A stretch of DNA of 64,000 nucleotides from Curtobacterium sp. MCBD17_013 (GTDB lineage Bacteria; Actinomycetota; Actinomycetes; Actinomycetales; Microbacteriaceae): NCBI RefSeq assembly GCF_003234565.1, contig NZ_QKTU01000002.1, positions 395,810 to 459,809 on the forward strand. Direction: 5' to 3'. Shown here piece by piece: positions 18,093 through 26,305 of this stretch. Numbering within the stretch: the first letter of the stretch is position 1; every line of letters starts with the position of its first letter. The translations under genes were made by a program, and so were the position numbers. The notes below the pieces were generated by a model, which saw nothing but the letters and a program-made list of their open reading frames with translations, was not told the origin of the DNA and searched no databases.

Positions 18093-18503
18093 CTACGCCT
18101 CGGCGGCGGTCTCGTCGGTGGCGTCCGCGGCCGGAGCGGCCGGGGCCTGCTTCTCCGACTTCGGCTTGAGGACCGGCTTCTTCTTGTCGTCGGCGACGAA
18201 GGCCTGCTTCGGCTCGGCGGTCTTGACGGTGCTCGTCGCCGAGGCGTCGCCCTTGAACTTGCCCCAGTCACCCGTGAGCTTGAGGAGGGCGGCGACCTGC
18301 TCGGTCGGCTGCGCGCCGACGCCGAGCCAGTACTGCGCGCGGTCCGAGTCGATGTCGATGACCGAGGGCTCCTCGGTCGGGTGGTACTTGCCGATCTCCT
18401 CGATGACACGACCATCGCGCTTGGTGCGCGAGTCGGCGACGACGACACGGTAGTACGGCGCTCGGATCTTCCCGAGGCGCTTGAGGCGGATCTTGACAGC
18501 CAC
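18093..18503 (-). CDS. rpsP: 30S ribosomal protein S16
   Basis: Small-subunit assembly protein. The 136-residue product starts at GTG 18503 behind CAGGAGCAAAC and reads [26 protein letters not shown], then [12 protein letters not shown] and [19 protein letters not shown]. After residue ~85 it has a Lys/Ala-rich tail, longer than in E. coli but usual in actinobacteria. Confidence 0.97.
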   Translation of the reverse strand: MAVKIRLKRLGKIRAPYYRVVVADSRTKRDGRVIEEIGKYHPTEEPSVIDIDSDRAQYWLGVGAQPTEQVAALLKLTGDWGKFKGDASATSTVKTAEPKQAFVADDKKKPVLKPKSEKQAPAAPAADATDETAAEA

Positions 18504-18632
18504 GTTTGCTCCTGTTGCGTGTTCAGAGTGGTTGAACTGCCGACCGTGGGCGTGGGGGCACACGCGGCGAAAGCTCGGATGGAAGTCGCGCACCGCCTGA
18601 TAGAGGGTCGGGCGGGCAGGACTCGACCGTTC

Positions 18633-18662
18633 ATTCTTGCAGATGACCGGGAGGCTCGCCAA
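18633..18662 (-). promoter_or_regulatory. Candidate rpsP promoter
   Basis: Minus strand TTGGCG (-35, 18657-18662), 18-base spacer and AAGAAT (-10, 18633-18638), giving an rpsP leader of about 120 bases. It sits in the gap between the accessory operon's last gene and rpsP. Confidence 0.4.
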
Positions 18663-18680
18663 CCGGCACGCGGTCGGGCG

Positions 18681-20792
18681 TCAGGGAGCGAGCCGCCGGA
18701 CCGCTTCGAGCGCCTCCGTGGTCGCGCGGACCGCGTCCACCGAACGGGCGTCCCGCGCACCGCCGACGACCGCGAACGGCACCCCGGTCGCCGCGAGTTC
18801 CGACGCCAGGTCGCTCGACGCCTCCTGCCCGGCGCAGAGCACCACCGTGTCCGCGGGCACGGCGACCGGTGTGCCGTCCTCGTCGAGGATCCGGAGCACC
18901 CCGGGCTCGATCCCCACGTACTCGCGCACGCCTCCGATGAAGCAGACCCCCGCGTCCCGGAGACGGCCGAGCGCGACCCAGCGCGAGGTGATCCCCACAC
19001 CCTGTCCGAACTTGCCGGAGCGGCGGAGCACGGTCACGTCGGGCCCCGGCCGGAGCGTGCGGTCAGCGGCGGGTTCGCGCTGCGGCAGGTCACCGACGAG
19101 CCCGTCGAAGCCGTCGAGCCCCCAGCGCTCGTCGAACTCCGCGGCCCGACGCGACTCGTCGGGCGACTCCACGAGGAACGCGGCCGTGTCGACACCGATC
19201 CCACCGCCGCCGATCACGGCCACGCTGCCCGCGGGAACGCCGTGCCGGAGCGCCTGCTCGTACGTGACGACGTGCGGCAGGTCCGCTCCGGGGATCGTCA
19301 CCGTGCGGGGCACGACGCCGGAGGCGAGCACGACGCCGTCGCTGTCGGCGAGGTCGGCGGCGGTGGCGGTCCGGCCGAGCAGGACCTCCGCGCCGCGCTC
19401 GACGAGTTCCGCGTGCGCGGACCGGACCGGACCGGCGTAGTCCTCTTTCCCGGGGATGCGGGAGGCGAGCCCGAACTGCCCGCCGAGCTCGTCCGCGCGC
19501 TCCCAGAGTCGCACCCGGTGCCCGCGACGCGCCGCGTCGACGGCCGCCGCGAGACCCGCCGGTCCCCCGCCGACGACGTCGATCCGCTTCGGCTCGGCCG
19601 TCGGACGGACCGGGAACGCGACCTCACGAGCGGCCCGCGGGTTCACGAGGCACGACACCGGCTGACCGACGATCGACCGGTCGAGGCACGCCTGGTTGCA
19701 GCCGATGCACGTCGTGACCAGGTCGAACCGGCCGCGGAGGCTCGTGCCGACGATGGACGGATCGGCGAGGAACGGGCGGGCGAGGGCCACCGCATCGACG
19801 AGCCCGCGTTCGAGGACCGCCTCGACGTCGCGGAGGTCGGTCATGCGGTTCGACGCCAGCACCCGGACGTCCGGGCGGTCGGAGGAGCGCACGACGCGCG
19901 CGATGCGTTCGACGTACGACAGCCAGACACCGTGCGGCACGGCGGCCTGCACGGTCGGTACCCGGGACTCGTGCCAGCCGACCCCGACGCTGATGCCGTC
20001 GATCCCGGTCGGCAGCAGGTCGCGGACGAGTGCGTCGACGTCCTCCGGCGACGACGACCCCGGCATGAGGTCGACCCCGGACAGGCGGATCGTCACCGCG
20101 AGGTCCGGTACCGCGCTGCGGACGGCGCGCGCGACCTCCACGGCGAACCGCCGCCGACGCTCGGGGTCGCCACCCCATGCGTCGTCCCGCTGGTTCGTGA
20201 GCGGCGAGCAGAACTGGTTGACGAGGTAGCCCTCGGACGCCATGATCTCGACGCCGTCGAACCCGATGTCCCGGGCGGCCCGGGCCGCGTCGGCGAAGTC
20301 CTCGATCGTCCGGAGGACCTCGTCGTGGGTCAGCGCCTCGGGCACGACACCGCGCGCGGCCGCCCACGGCAGGGGCGACGGCGCGACGGCGCGCTGCGGC
20401 GCACCGTTCCGGTCCGTGAGCCCGGCGACCAGGGCGTAGCGACCAGCGTGGAAGAGCTGGGCGAGGATGGCGCCGCCCTCGGCGTGCACGGCGTCGACGG
20501 CGGTGCGGAAGCGGTCGTCGGTGTCCCCCACCCCGAACACCGCGAAGTCCGGGCCGCCGCGCGCCTCGTCGTTGACCGCGATGCCGCCGGTGATGAGCAG
20601 CGCCGCTCCCCCGGCGGCTCGCTCCCGGTAGAACGCGGCCATGCCGGCGCCACCGTCGTCGTGCACCTCGAGTCCGGTGTGCATGCTGCCCATCACGACA
20701 CGATGCGGCAACGTGATCGGACCGAGCGACCACGGGGTCGTGGTGACGGCGAGCGGTGCGGCGGTCGTCAGCGGTGTCGACGGGTCGGACAT
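18681..20792 (-). CDS. FadH-like 2,4-dienoyl-CoA reductase (old yellow enzyme + FAD domain)
   Basis: A 703-residue iron-sulfur flavoprotein. Residues ~15-350 are an FMN-binding old-yellow-enzyme barrel (LFHAGRYAL; FDGVEIMASEGYLVNQFCSP; RDDAWGGDPERRRRF). The 4Fe-4S cysteines follow as CIGCNQACLDRS...SCLVNP. Residues ~400 to the end are an NAD(P)H/FAD domain with GGGPAGLAAA and a second dinucleotide motif GGGGIGVDTAAFL. E. coli FadH, which reduces 2,4-dienoyl-CoA, has the same architecture and similar length. Here it is the last gene of a four-gene operon, 13 bases after the FabL-like gene, and is proposed to reduce a cyclohexadiene-carboxyl-CoA intermediate. Degradation of unsaturated fatty acids is the alternative. 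Confidence 0.85.
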   Translation of the reverse strand: MSDPSTPLTTAAPLAVTTTPWSLGPITLPHRVVMGSMHTGLEVHDDGGAGMAAFYRERAAGGAALLITGGIAVNDEARGGPDFAVFGVGDTDDRFRTAVDAVHAEGGAILAQLFHAGRYALVAGLTDRNGAPQRAVAPSPLPWAAARGVVPEALTHDEVLRTIEDFADAARAARDIGFDGVEIMASEGYLVNQFCSPLTNQRDDAWGGDPERRRRFAVEVARAVRSAVPDLAVTIRLSGVDLMPGSSSPEDVDALVRDLLPTGIDGISVGVGWHESRVPTVQAAVPHGVWLSYVERIARVVRSSDRPDVRVLASNRMTDLRDVEAVLERGLVDAVALARPFLADPSIVGTSLRGRFDLVTTCIGCNQACLDRSIVGQPVSCLVNPRAAREVAFPVRPTAEPKRIDVVGGGPAGLAAAVDAARRGHRVRLWERADELGGQFGLASRIPGKEDYAGPVRSAHAELVERGAEVLLGRTATAADLADSDGVVLASGVVPRTVTIPGADLPHVVTYEQALRHGVPAGSVAVIGGGGIGVDTAAFLVESPDESRRAAEFDERWGLDGFDGLVGDLPQREPAADRTLRPGPDVTVLRRSGKFGQGVGITSRWVALGRLRDAGVCFIGGVREYVGIEPGVLRILDEDGTPVAVPADTVVLCAGQEASSDLASELAATGVPFAVVGGARDARSVDAVRATTEALEAVRRLAP

Positions 20793-20805
20793 GGGCGCGA
20801 GGGTC

Positions 20806-21624
20806 CTACTCCGGCAGGACGGCGTCGCGCAGCGGCGACGTCGTGTCCGACCAGAAGGGCGGCGCGATGACGGTGAGCCCACCGTCGACCGACAGCACCT
20901 GTCCGGTGATGTAGGACGCCTTGTCCGAGAGCAGGAAGTCGACCGCGTCCGCCATGTCGTCCGGGGTGCCGGGCCGCTGCAGCGGCAGCTTCTCGAGCAC
21001 GGTGTGCATCGGGGCCTGACCGGGGACGTTCGAGTAGAAGTAGTCGAGCGAGTCGGTGTCGATGAGTCCGCCGTTGACCGCGTTGACGGTGATCTGCCGC
21101 GGACCGAACTCGACCGCCATGTACTTCATGTAGGACTCGGTCATCGCCTTCGCGGCGCCGAGCGCGGCGTACGTGGGGAACGCCCGCAGCGAGCCGTAGG
21201 ACGTGACGACGACGATCCGACCGCCGTCGTCCATGAGCTCCGCCGCGCGCTGGGCGCCGAGCACGAACGACCGCGCGTTGGTCGCGTAGCTGCGGTCGAG
21301 GTGGTGGAGCTTCAGCTCCTTGACGGCCTTGAACGCGCTGGCTGCCGCGTTCGCCACGAAGTAGTCGAGCCGTCCGTAGGTGTCGCGGACGACGTCGAAG
21401 AGCGCGTCGATGGACTCGGGCTGCTCGATGTCGACCTGGGCGGTGATGCCGTCACCACCGGCGGCCTTGACGTCGGCGAGCGACTCCTCGGCCAGGTCGG
21501 CGTTGCCCTTGTAGGTCACGACGACGGTGACGCCGCGCGCGCCGAGCTTCTTCGCGAGCAGGCGGCCGATGCCGCGGGATGCGCCGGTGATGACGGCGAC
21601 GGGTGCACTGGTGGTGTCGGCCAC
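20806..21624 (-). CDS. FabL/ChcA-like short-chain dehydrogenase/reductase
   Basis: A 272-residue NAD(P)H-dependent reductase. The classical SDR elements are present: cofactor loop TGASRGIGRLLA, NAAA after strand 4, and an S-x12-Y-x3-K-like region where Tyr lies in YAALGAAKAMTESYMKYMAVEFG. The stretch ITVNAVNGGLIDTDSLDYF closely resembles enoyl-ACP reductase FabL of Bacillus. SDR enoyl-thioester reductases of this kind include ChcA, the 1-cyclohexenylcarbonyl-CoA reductase of ansatrienin producers. GTG start follows AAGGAACC. In this operon it is the best candidate for the final ring enoyl-CoA reductions. An ordinary fatty-acid enoyl reductase is the alternative. Confidence 0.8.
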   Translation of the reverse strand: MADTTSAPVAVITGASRGIGRLLAKKLGARGVTVVVTYKGNADLAEESLADVKAAGGDGITAQVDIEQPESIDALFDVVRDTYGRLDYFVANAAASAFKAVKELKLHHLDRSYATNARSFVLGAQRAAELMDDGGRIVVVTSYGSLRAFPTYAALGAAKAMTESYMKYMAVEFGPRQITVNAVNGGLIDTDSLDYFYSNVPGQAPMHTVLEKLPLQRPGTPDDMADAVDFLLSDKASYITGQVLSVDGGLTVIAPPFWSDTTSPLRDAVLPE

Positions 21625-21716
21625 GGGGGTTCCTTGTCTCGCTGGTGCCGGCGCGTGCGCGCCGGTCGGGGGTGGGGCGGAGGTCACGCGGGTGGGACGG
21701 TCACGCTGGTGCTGAC

Positions 21717-21758
21717 GGTCGGGAGGCACGGGACGGGCCCGCCCCGCGCCTCCCGACC
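21717..21758 (-). other. Intra-operon stem-loop between acyl-CoA dehydrogenase and SDR genes
   Basis: GGTCGGGAGGC / GCCTCCCGACC, 11-bp perfect stem with a GC-rich 20-base loop, within the 143-base gap. It may terminate part of the transcripts so that the downstream reductases are made at lower level, or stabilise the upstream message. Confidence 0.6.
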
Positions 21759-21767
21759 GAGGTCATG

Positions 21768-22946
21768 TCAGAATCGCGCCTGCCCGGTGACGACCGCGCG
21801 GCCGACCACGAGCTTCTGGATCTCGTTCGTGCCCTCCTCGAAGCGCTGCGCACGGGCGTCTCGGTACACGCGCTCGATCGTGTTGCGCTTCCAGTAGCCG
21901 GATCCGCCGTGCACCTGCAGGGCCTTGTCGGTGACCCGCGCGAGCATGTCCACGGCGACCATCTTCGACGCGCTCGAGAGCGTTCCCGCGTCGGGGCGGC
22001 CCTCCTCGTAGGCGCGGGCGGCCTCGTACACCAGGGCCCGCGCGGCCGCGATGTCCGCGTAGTTCTCGGCGAGGTAGAACTGGATCGCCTGTCGGCTGCT
22101 CAGCTTCTTGCCGAAGGTCTCGCGGGTGTTCGCGTACTCGACGGCCAGTTCGTTCGCACGCTCGGCCAGACCGACGGCGCTCATCGCGACCGACACGCGG
22201 CTCGGCAGGAGGAACCCGCCGAGCGCGACCTCGAGCCCCTGGCCCTCCTCGCCGAGGCGCGCGGACACCGGCACCGGGACGTCGTGGAACTTGAGGATGG
22301 CGTGGTCGGTGCCCCGGATGCCCATGGTGTCCGAGTCGTCGATCACCTCGGCGCCCGGCAGACCCGAGTTCGGCATGAGGAACGCGACCGTGCCCTCCTG
22401 GCCCGTCGACCCCTCGAGCCGCGCCGCCAGCAGCCAGTAGTCGCACTTCACGCCGAACGTGATGAGGTGCTTCTCGCCGTTCATGACGTAGGTGTCGCCC
22501 TCGCGCCGGACGGTCGTGCGGATGTCCGCACCGGTACCCGCGGTCGCCTCGGTCAGCGTGAACGCCACGAGCGTGTCACCGGCGATCGACGGCTTGACGA
22601 CCTCTTCGAGCTGCTCCGGAGTCGCGTACGGCGCCATGGCGCGCCACGTGCCGTTGATGACGTGCACGAGCATGCGGATCGAGCCGTGGGAGCGCGAGAT
22701 GATCTCCATGATCTCGAGGTAGCGCGGGAACGGGATCCCACGACCGCCGAGCTCGACGGGCGCCGCCAGGCCCAGCCACCCACGCTCGCGCAGGTCCACG
22801 AGGACCTGCGGGGGGACCTGCCCGGTGCGCTCGATCTCGTTCGCGTAGTCCTCGCCGGGGCCGCGCACCCACGCGTCCACCTCGGCCTTGAGCTGCTGGA
22901 ACGCGTCCTCGTCGAACGGGGCCACGGTCTCGGTCACCTGCGTCAT
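21768..22946 (-). CDS. Acyl-CoA dehydrogenase
   Basis: A 392-residue FAD enzyme of the acyl-CoA dehydrogenase family. Visible are the FAD-binding AFTLTEATAGTGADIRTT, the MNGEKHLITFG strand, GGFLLPSRVSVAMSAVGLA, the QVHGGSGYWKRNTIERVYRDAR C-terminal signature and FEEGTNEIQ, whose Glu is the expected catalytic base (near residue 370). ATG overlaps the stop of the upstream fusion gene by four bases (ATGA), so the two are translationally coupled. In the proposed shikimate-to-cyclohexanecarboxyl-CoA route it would move or introduce ring double bonds next to the thioester. General acyl-CoA oxidation is the alternative. Confidence 0.88.
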   Translation of the reverse strand: MTQVTETVAPFDEDAFQQLKAEVDAWVRGPGEDYANEIERTGQVPPQVLVDLRERGWLGLAAPVELGGRGIPFPRYLEIMEIISRSHGSIRMLVHVINGTWRAMAPYATPEQLEEVVKPSIAGDTLVAFTLTEATAGTGADIRTTVRREGDTYVMNGEKHLITFGVKCDYWLLAARLEGSTGQEGTVAFLMPNSGLPGAEVIDDSDTMGIRGTDHAILKFHDVPVPVSARLGEEGQGLEVALGGFLLPSRVSVAMSAVGLAERANELAVEYANTRETFGKKLSSRQAIQFYLAENYADIAAARALVYEAARAYEEGRPDAGTLSSASKMVAVDMLARVTDKALQVHGGSGYWKRNTIERVYRDARAQRFEEGTNEIQKLVVGRAVVTGQARF

Positions 22947-25900
22947 GAGTTCTCCTTCTGGGCGACGAGCGCCGCGGCCTGCTCGCGCAGGACGTTCTTC
23001 TGGACCTTGCCCACCGCGTTCCGCGGCAGTTCGTCGATGTACTCGAGCCGCTCCGGCCAGTAGTACTTCGACACGTTGGCGTGCTCGAGGTACTGCTGCA
23101 TCGCACCGAAGTCGAGGGTCTCGTCGTCACGCGACGACACCACGAACGCGCAGGCACGTTCCCCGAGTCGCTCGTCGGGCATCGCGACGATCGCGACGTC
23201 CGTGACGAGGGGGTGCTGGTACAACAGGTTCTCGATCTCGACCACGGGGATCTTCTCACCGCCGCGGTTGATGACGTCCTTCACCCGGCCGGTGATGCTG
23301 AGGAACCCCTTGTCGTCGATCCGCGCGAGATCGCCGGTGCGGTACCACCCGTCCGGGGTGAACACGTCGTCGGTGAGGTCGGGGCGGTCGAGGTACCCGT
23401 CGAACATCGTCGGCGAGTGCAGCTCGAAGTTGCCCTCGCTCCCCACCGGGAGCTCGGCGCCCTCGTCGTCGACGATGCGCAGGCGGATGCCCGGCAACGC
23501 GCGCCCGTCGTGCCCGTATGCGTCCGCCGGGTCGTCGCTCGGGCTCGAGAGCGCGCCGAGGCAGGTCTCGCTCGTGCCGAAGGCGCCGAGGATCGCGCTC
23601 CCGAGCACCGTCGCGGCGCGCTGCGCGAGCGCGCGTGGGACCGCGGCGCCCGTGGGCACGAAGATCCGCAACGACGCGGGCTGCTCGGCCCCGGCCTCGA
23701 CGAGGTCGACGAGGTCGGTCAGGAACGGCGTCGCGCACTGCACGAACGTCGCCCCGGCCGCCCCGAACGCCTGGTCGAGCGCCACGCGGCCGTCCCAGAC
23801 GGGCTGGATCACCTGCGCGACGCCGAGGCGGAACGCCAGGAGCATGCCGTAGAGGAACCCGGTCTGGTGTGCCAGCGGCGACGGGATGTAGATGCGGTCC
23901 TGGGCACCGAGGCCGGTCTGCGCGACGTGCATCGCGGTGGCCAGGCCCAGCGTCCGGTGCGGGTGCTGGACGCCCTTCGGCTCCCCCGTCGTCCCGGAGG
24001 TGAACAGCAGCTGGCAGATGTCGTCCGGACCGGGCGACATCGAGCGGATCTGCGCGGTGTCCGGTTGGACCGACTCGAGCGCGGTGTCGTAGTACCGCCA
24101 GTTCCACTCGGAGGCGTCGACGCGGTCCATGGCGTCAGCGGGCATCGGCGGCAGGTTCGTCGGGGTGTCCTGGTGCCCGCGGGCCTCCGACCGCAGGACC
24201 ACGACGTGCTCGACCGCGAGCCGACGGTTCTGCGCAGCGGCCTCGTCCACCACGTCGAGCAGCTCGATCGCGGGCCGGCGCTTGCGGAACACGTTCGGCA
24301 GGAACACGACGCGGGCACGCGACCGCGCGAGCGTCATGGTGGTCTCACGCGGTCCGAACACCGGCATGATCGGGGTCGCGACGGCGCCGATCTGGACCGC
24401 GCCGAGCGTGATGGCGACGAACTCCCGCCAGTTCGGCAGCTGCATCGCGACCGACTCGCCCTTGCGCACGCCGAGCTCGAGCAGGAGCGCGGACACCTGG
24501 TCCGCCTCGTCCTGGAGCTGCTTCCACGTGGTCGTGACCGCGGCCGGTCCGCCGACCTCGATCACCGCGGCTCCGTCGGGGTCCGACTCGGCGAGTGCCC
24601 GGACGCGCTCGCTGAGCACGAGCGGCTCGGCGTCGATCCCCGCCGGGACCGCGGTCTCCTCGGCGGCGACGGCGCCGAGGTCCTCGGCGGCGTCCTCGGG
24701 GTCGAAGCCCTCGGCGGAGTCGGCCGCGGCGAGCGCCGCGGTGGCATCCCCGACCTCCATGTCGAGCCCGACCGAGTTCATCGCCTCGAGGAACGTCGGG
24801 TAGGAGATGCGGTACGCCCTCGGGTAGGTGAGCGCGGACACGCCGTCGGCCTTCGACGCCGCGACGGCGAGCGACATGAGCACGCGGTGGTCGTTGAACG
24901 ACGACATCGGCGATCCGGTGAGCTGCTGCACCCCCGTGACGCGGAGCTCGTCCGCGCCCTGCTCCGCGCGGCCCCCCATCCGGTTCAGCTGCAGCATGGC
25001 GGCGACGCGATCGGACTCCTTGAGACGGATGTGCGCGACGTTCCACAGGCGGCTCGTGCCCTCGGCGAAGGTCGCCATGGTGGACAGGACGGGCAGGAGG
25101 TCCGGGATCGGTTGGCAGTCGATGTCGAGTGGCCGGAGCGGCGAGCCGTCGTGCGTGATGCGCACGAACCCGGTCTCCTCGTCGATGCGCATCGGGACGC
25201 CCATCGCGGTGGCGAGGTCGAGGAACTCGCTCTCGGGGTGGTCGGTGTCGGCGGTCCGGAACGAGGTCATCCCACGCAGGAGCACGTCCGATTCGCGGAT
25301 GCCCGCGGCGGCGATCCCGAATGCGGCCGAGCCGATGTCCGGCGGGATGACGTAGTCGTGCGGCGTCGCGCGCTGGTTCGCCGGCACGCGGTACTCGAGC
25401 CAGTCGTCCGAGACCTCGACGGTCAGTCCGAACTGGCGCATCATCGCGACCGTCAGCTCGACGTAGGGCTGCTCGTTGAGGCGGCCGCCCGTGATGTGGA
25501 TGCGGGTCTCCTGCTCGGCGAACGGGGCGACCAGGAGCAGTCCGGAGACCCACTGCGACAGGGTGCCGGCGATCGAGACGTCGCCACCGCGCGGCCGTCG
25601 GGGCTGCACGGTGATGGGCGGGCAGTCGTTCGTCGCCTCGAGTTCGACGCCCATCTGCGTGAGCGAGGTCAGGAGCGCCTTGATCGGGCGCCGCTGGAAG
25701 TACTTCATGCCCGTGAGCGTCATCGGGCGGTCGGCGAGTGCGGCCAGGCCCGTCATGAAGTAGAGGGTGGTCCCGGACGAGCCCATGTTGAGCAGACCGT
25801 CGGCGCCGCGGGAGCCGTGGTCGACGACGTCGGTGGCGACGTAGCGACCGCCGAGCCCCGTCACGAGGTAGTCGTTGCCCCGTCGCACGATGTCGACACC

Positions 25901-26080
25901 GAGCGCCCGCAGCGTCCCGACCGTCCACTCGACCTGCCGTGTCGTGCTGATGCCCGACACGACGCTGGTGCCCTCCGCCAGTGATGCGAGGACCAGCGCT
26001 CGATGCGCGTGGTACTTGGACACGGGGATGTCGAGTTCCCCGACGAGGGGTGCGGATGTCCCGCGGACGACCAGCTGCAT
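22943..26080 (-). CDS. EPSP synthase-like domain fused to acyl-CoA/AMP ligase domain
   Basis: One uninterrupted 1045-residue protein. Residues 1-445 match the AroA fold: SKYHAHRALVLASLAEGTS, GSSGTTLYFM, LSQWVSGLLLVAPF, IPPDIGSAAFG, IRLKESDRVAAM, FNDHRVLMS and SYPTFLEAM. By eye against E. coli AroA, shikimate contacts K22, R27, D313 (D248 here), E341 (E355) and K340 remain, but PEP-binding R100, R124 and K411 become Y107, Y127 and I425, and S23 becomes Y23. An acidic Ala-rich linker (~446-490) leads to an adenylating CoA-ligase domain (~490-1040): FTSGTTGEPKGV, WYRTGDLARIDDKG, GRVKDVINRGGEKI and catalytic Lys in PRNAVGKVQK. ATG at 26080 follows TGAGG. First gene of the four-gene operon; proposed to dehydrate shikimate and activate the acid as CoA ester. 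Confidence 0.88.
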   Translation of the reverse strand: MQLVVRGTSAPLVGELDIPVSKYHAHRALVLASLAEGTSVVSGISTTRQVEWTVGTLRALGVDIVRRGNDYLVTGLGGRYVATDVVDHGSRGADGLLNMGSSGTTLYFMTGLAALADRPMTLTGMKYFQRRPIKALLTSLTQMGVELEATNDCPPITVQPRRPRGGDVSIAGTLSQWVSGLLLVAPFAEQETRIHITGGRLNEQPYVELTVAMMRQFGLTVEVSDDWLEYRVPANQRATPHDYVIPPDIGSAAFGIAAAGIRESDVLLRGMTSFRTADTDHPESEFLDLATAMGVPMRIDEETGFVRITHDGSPLRPLDIDCQPIPDLLPVLSTMATFAEGTSRLWNVAHIRLKESDRVAAMLQLNRMGGRAEQGADELRVTGVQQLTGSPMSSFNDHRVLMSLAVAASKADGVSALTYPRAYRISYPTFLEAMNSVGLDMEVGDATAALAAADSAEGFDPEDAAEDLGAVAAEETAVPAGIDAEPLVLSERVRALAESDPDGAAVIEVGGPAAVTTTWKQLQDEADQVSALLLELGVRKGESVAMQLPNWREFVAITLGAVQIGAVATPIMPVFGPRETTMTLARSRARVVFLPNVFRKRRPAIELLDVVDEAAAQNRRLAVEHVVVLRSEARGHQDTPTNLPPMPADAMDRVDASEWNWRYYDTALESVQPDTAQIRSMSPGPDDICQLLFTSGTTGEPKGVQHPHRTLGLATAMHVAQTGLGAQDRIYIPSPLAHQTGFLYGMLLAFRLGVAQVIQPVWDGRVALDQAFGAAGATFVQCATPFLTDLVDLVEAGAEQPASLRIFVPTGAAVPRALAQRAATVLGSAILGAFGTSETCLGALSSPSDDPADAYGHDGRALPGIRLRIVDDEGAELPVGSEGNFELHSPTMFDGYLDRPDLTDDVFTPDGWYRTGDLARIDDKGFLSITGRVKDVINRGGEKIPVVEIENLLYQHPLVTDVAIVAMPDERLGERACAFVVSSRDDETLDFGAMQQYLEHANVSKYYWPERLEYIDELPRNAVGKVQKNVLREQAAALVAQKENS

Positions 26081-26110
26081 GCGTACCTCATTCCGTGGCG
26101 GAGCGGATCC

Positions 26111-26139
26111 ACCGTAGTCCTCGCTGAGCGCGGGTCGAA
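26111..26139 (-). promoter_or_regulatory. Weak candidate promoter of the shikimate/cyclohexyl operon
   Basis: Minus strand TTCGAC (26134-26139), 17-base spacer and TACGGT (26111-26116), about 30 bases upstream of the fusion gene ATG. The -10 fits the TAnnnT form, the -35 is poor. The divergent gene starts at 26306, and the rest of this 225-base region shows no clear site. Confidence 0.35.
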
Positions 26140-26305
26140 ACCGCCGGGGGAACGACGCGCGGGAGCCGTTGTTGTGCGTGTCCGACAATGCACGAGGCAG
26201 GATGGGACCCGATCCGACAAACCGGCGCCCGACCCCGGGCGCGTGTCCCGAGCCGGCGACGGAGCCGTGGCCCCGGGCGCACCGACCGCCTCCGAAAGGC
26301 CGCGC

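Noticed and set aside
17790..20870. A 1026-codon open frame on the plus strand across trmD/rimM/FadH region
   Set aside because: It is antisense to genes with clear family motifs, rich in Arg/Asp/His in a pattern typical of GC-rich shadow frames, and has no recognisable domain.
22943..26080. Calling the EPSP-synthase-like gene the housekeeping aroA
   Set aside because: PEP-site residues are replaced, it is fused to a CoA ligase and it lies in a CoA-ester operon; the true aroA is expected elsewhere.
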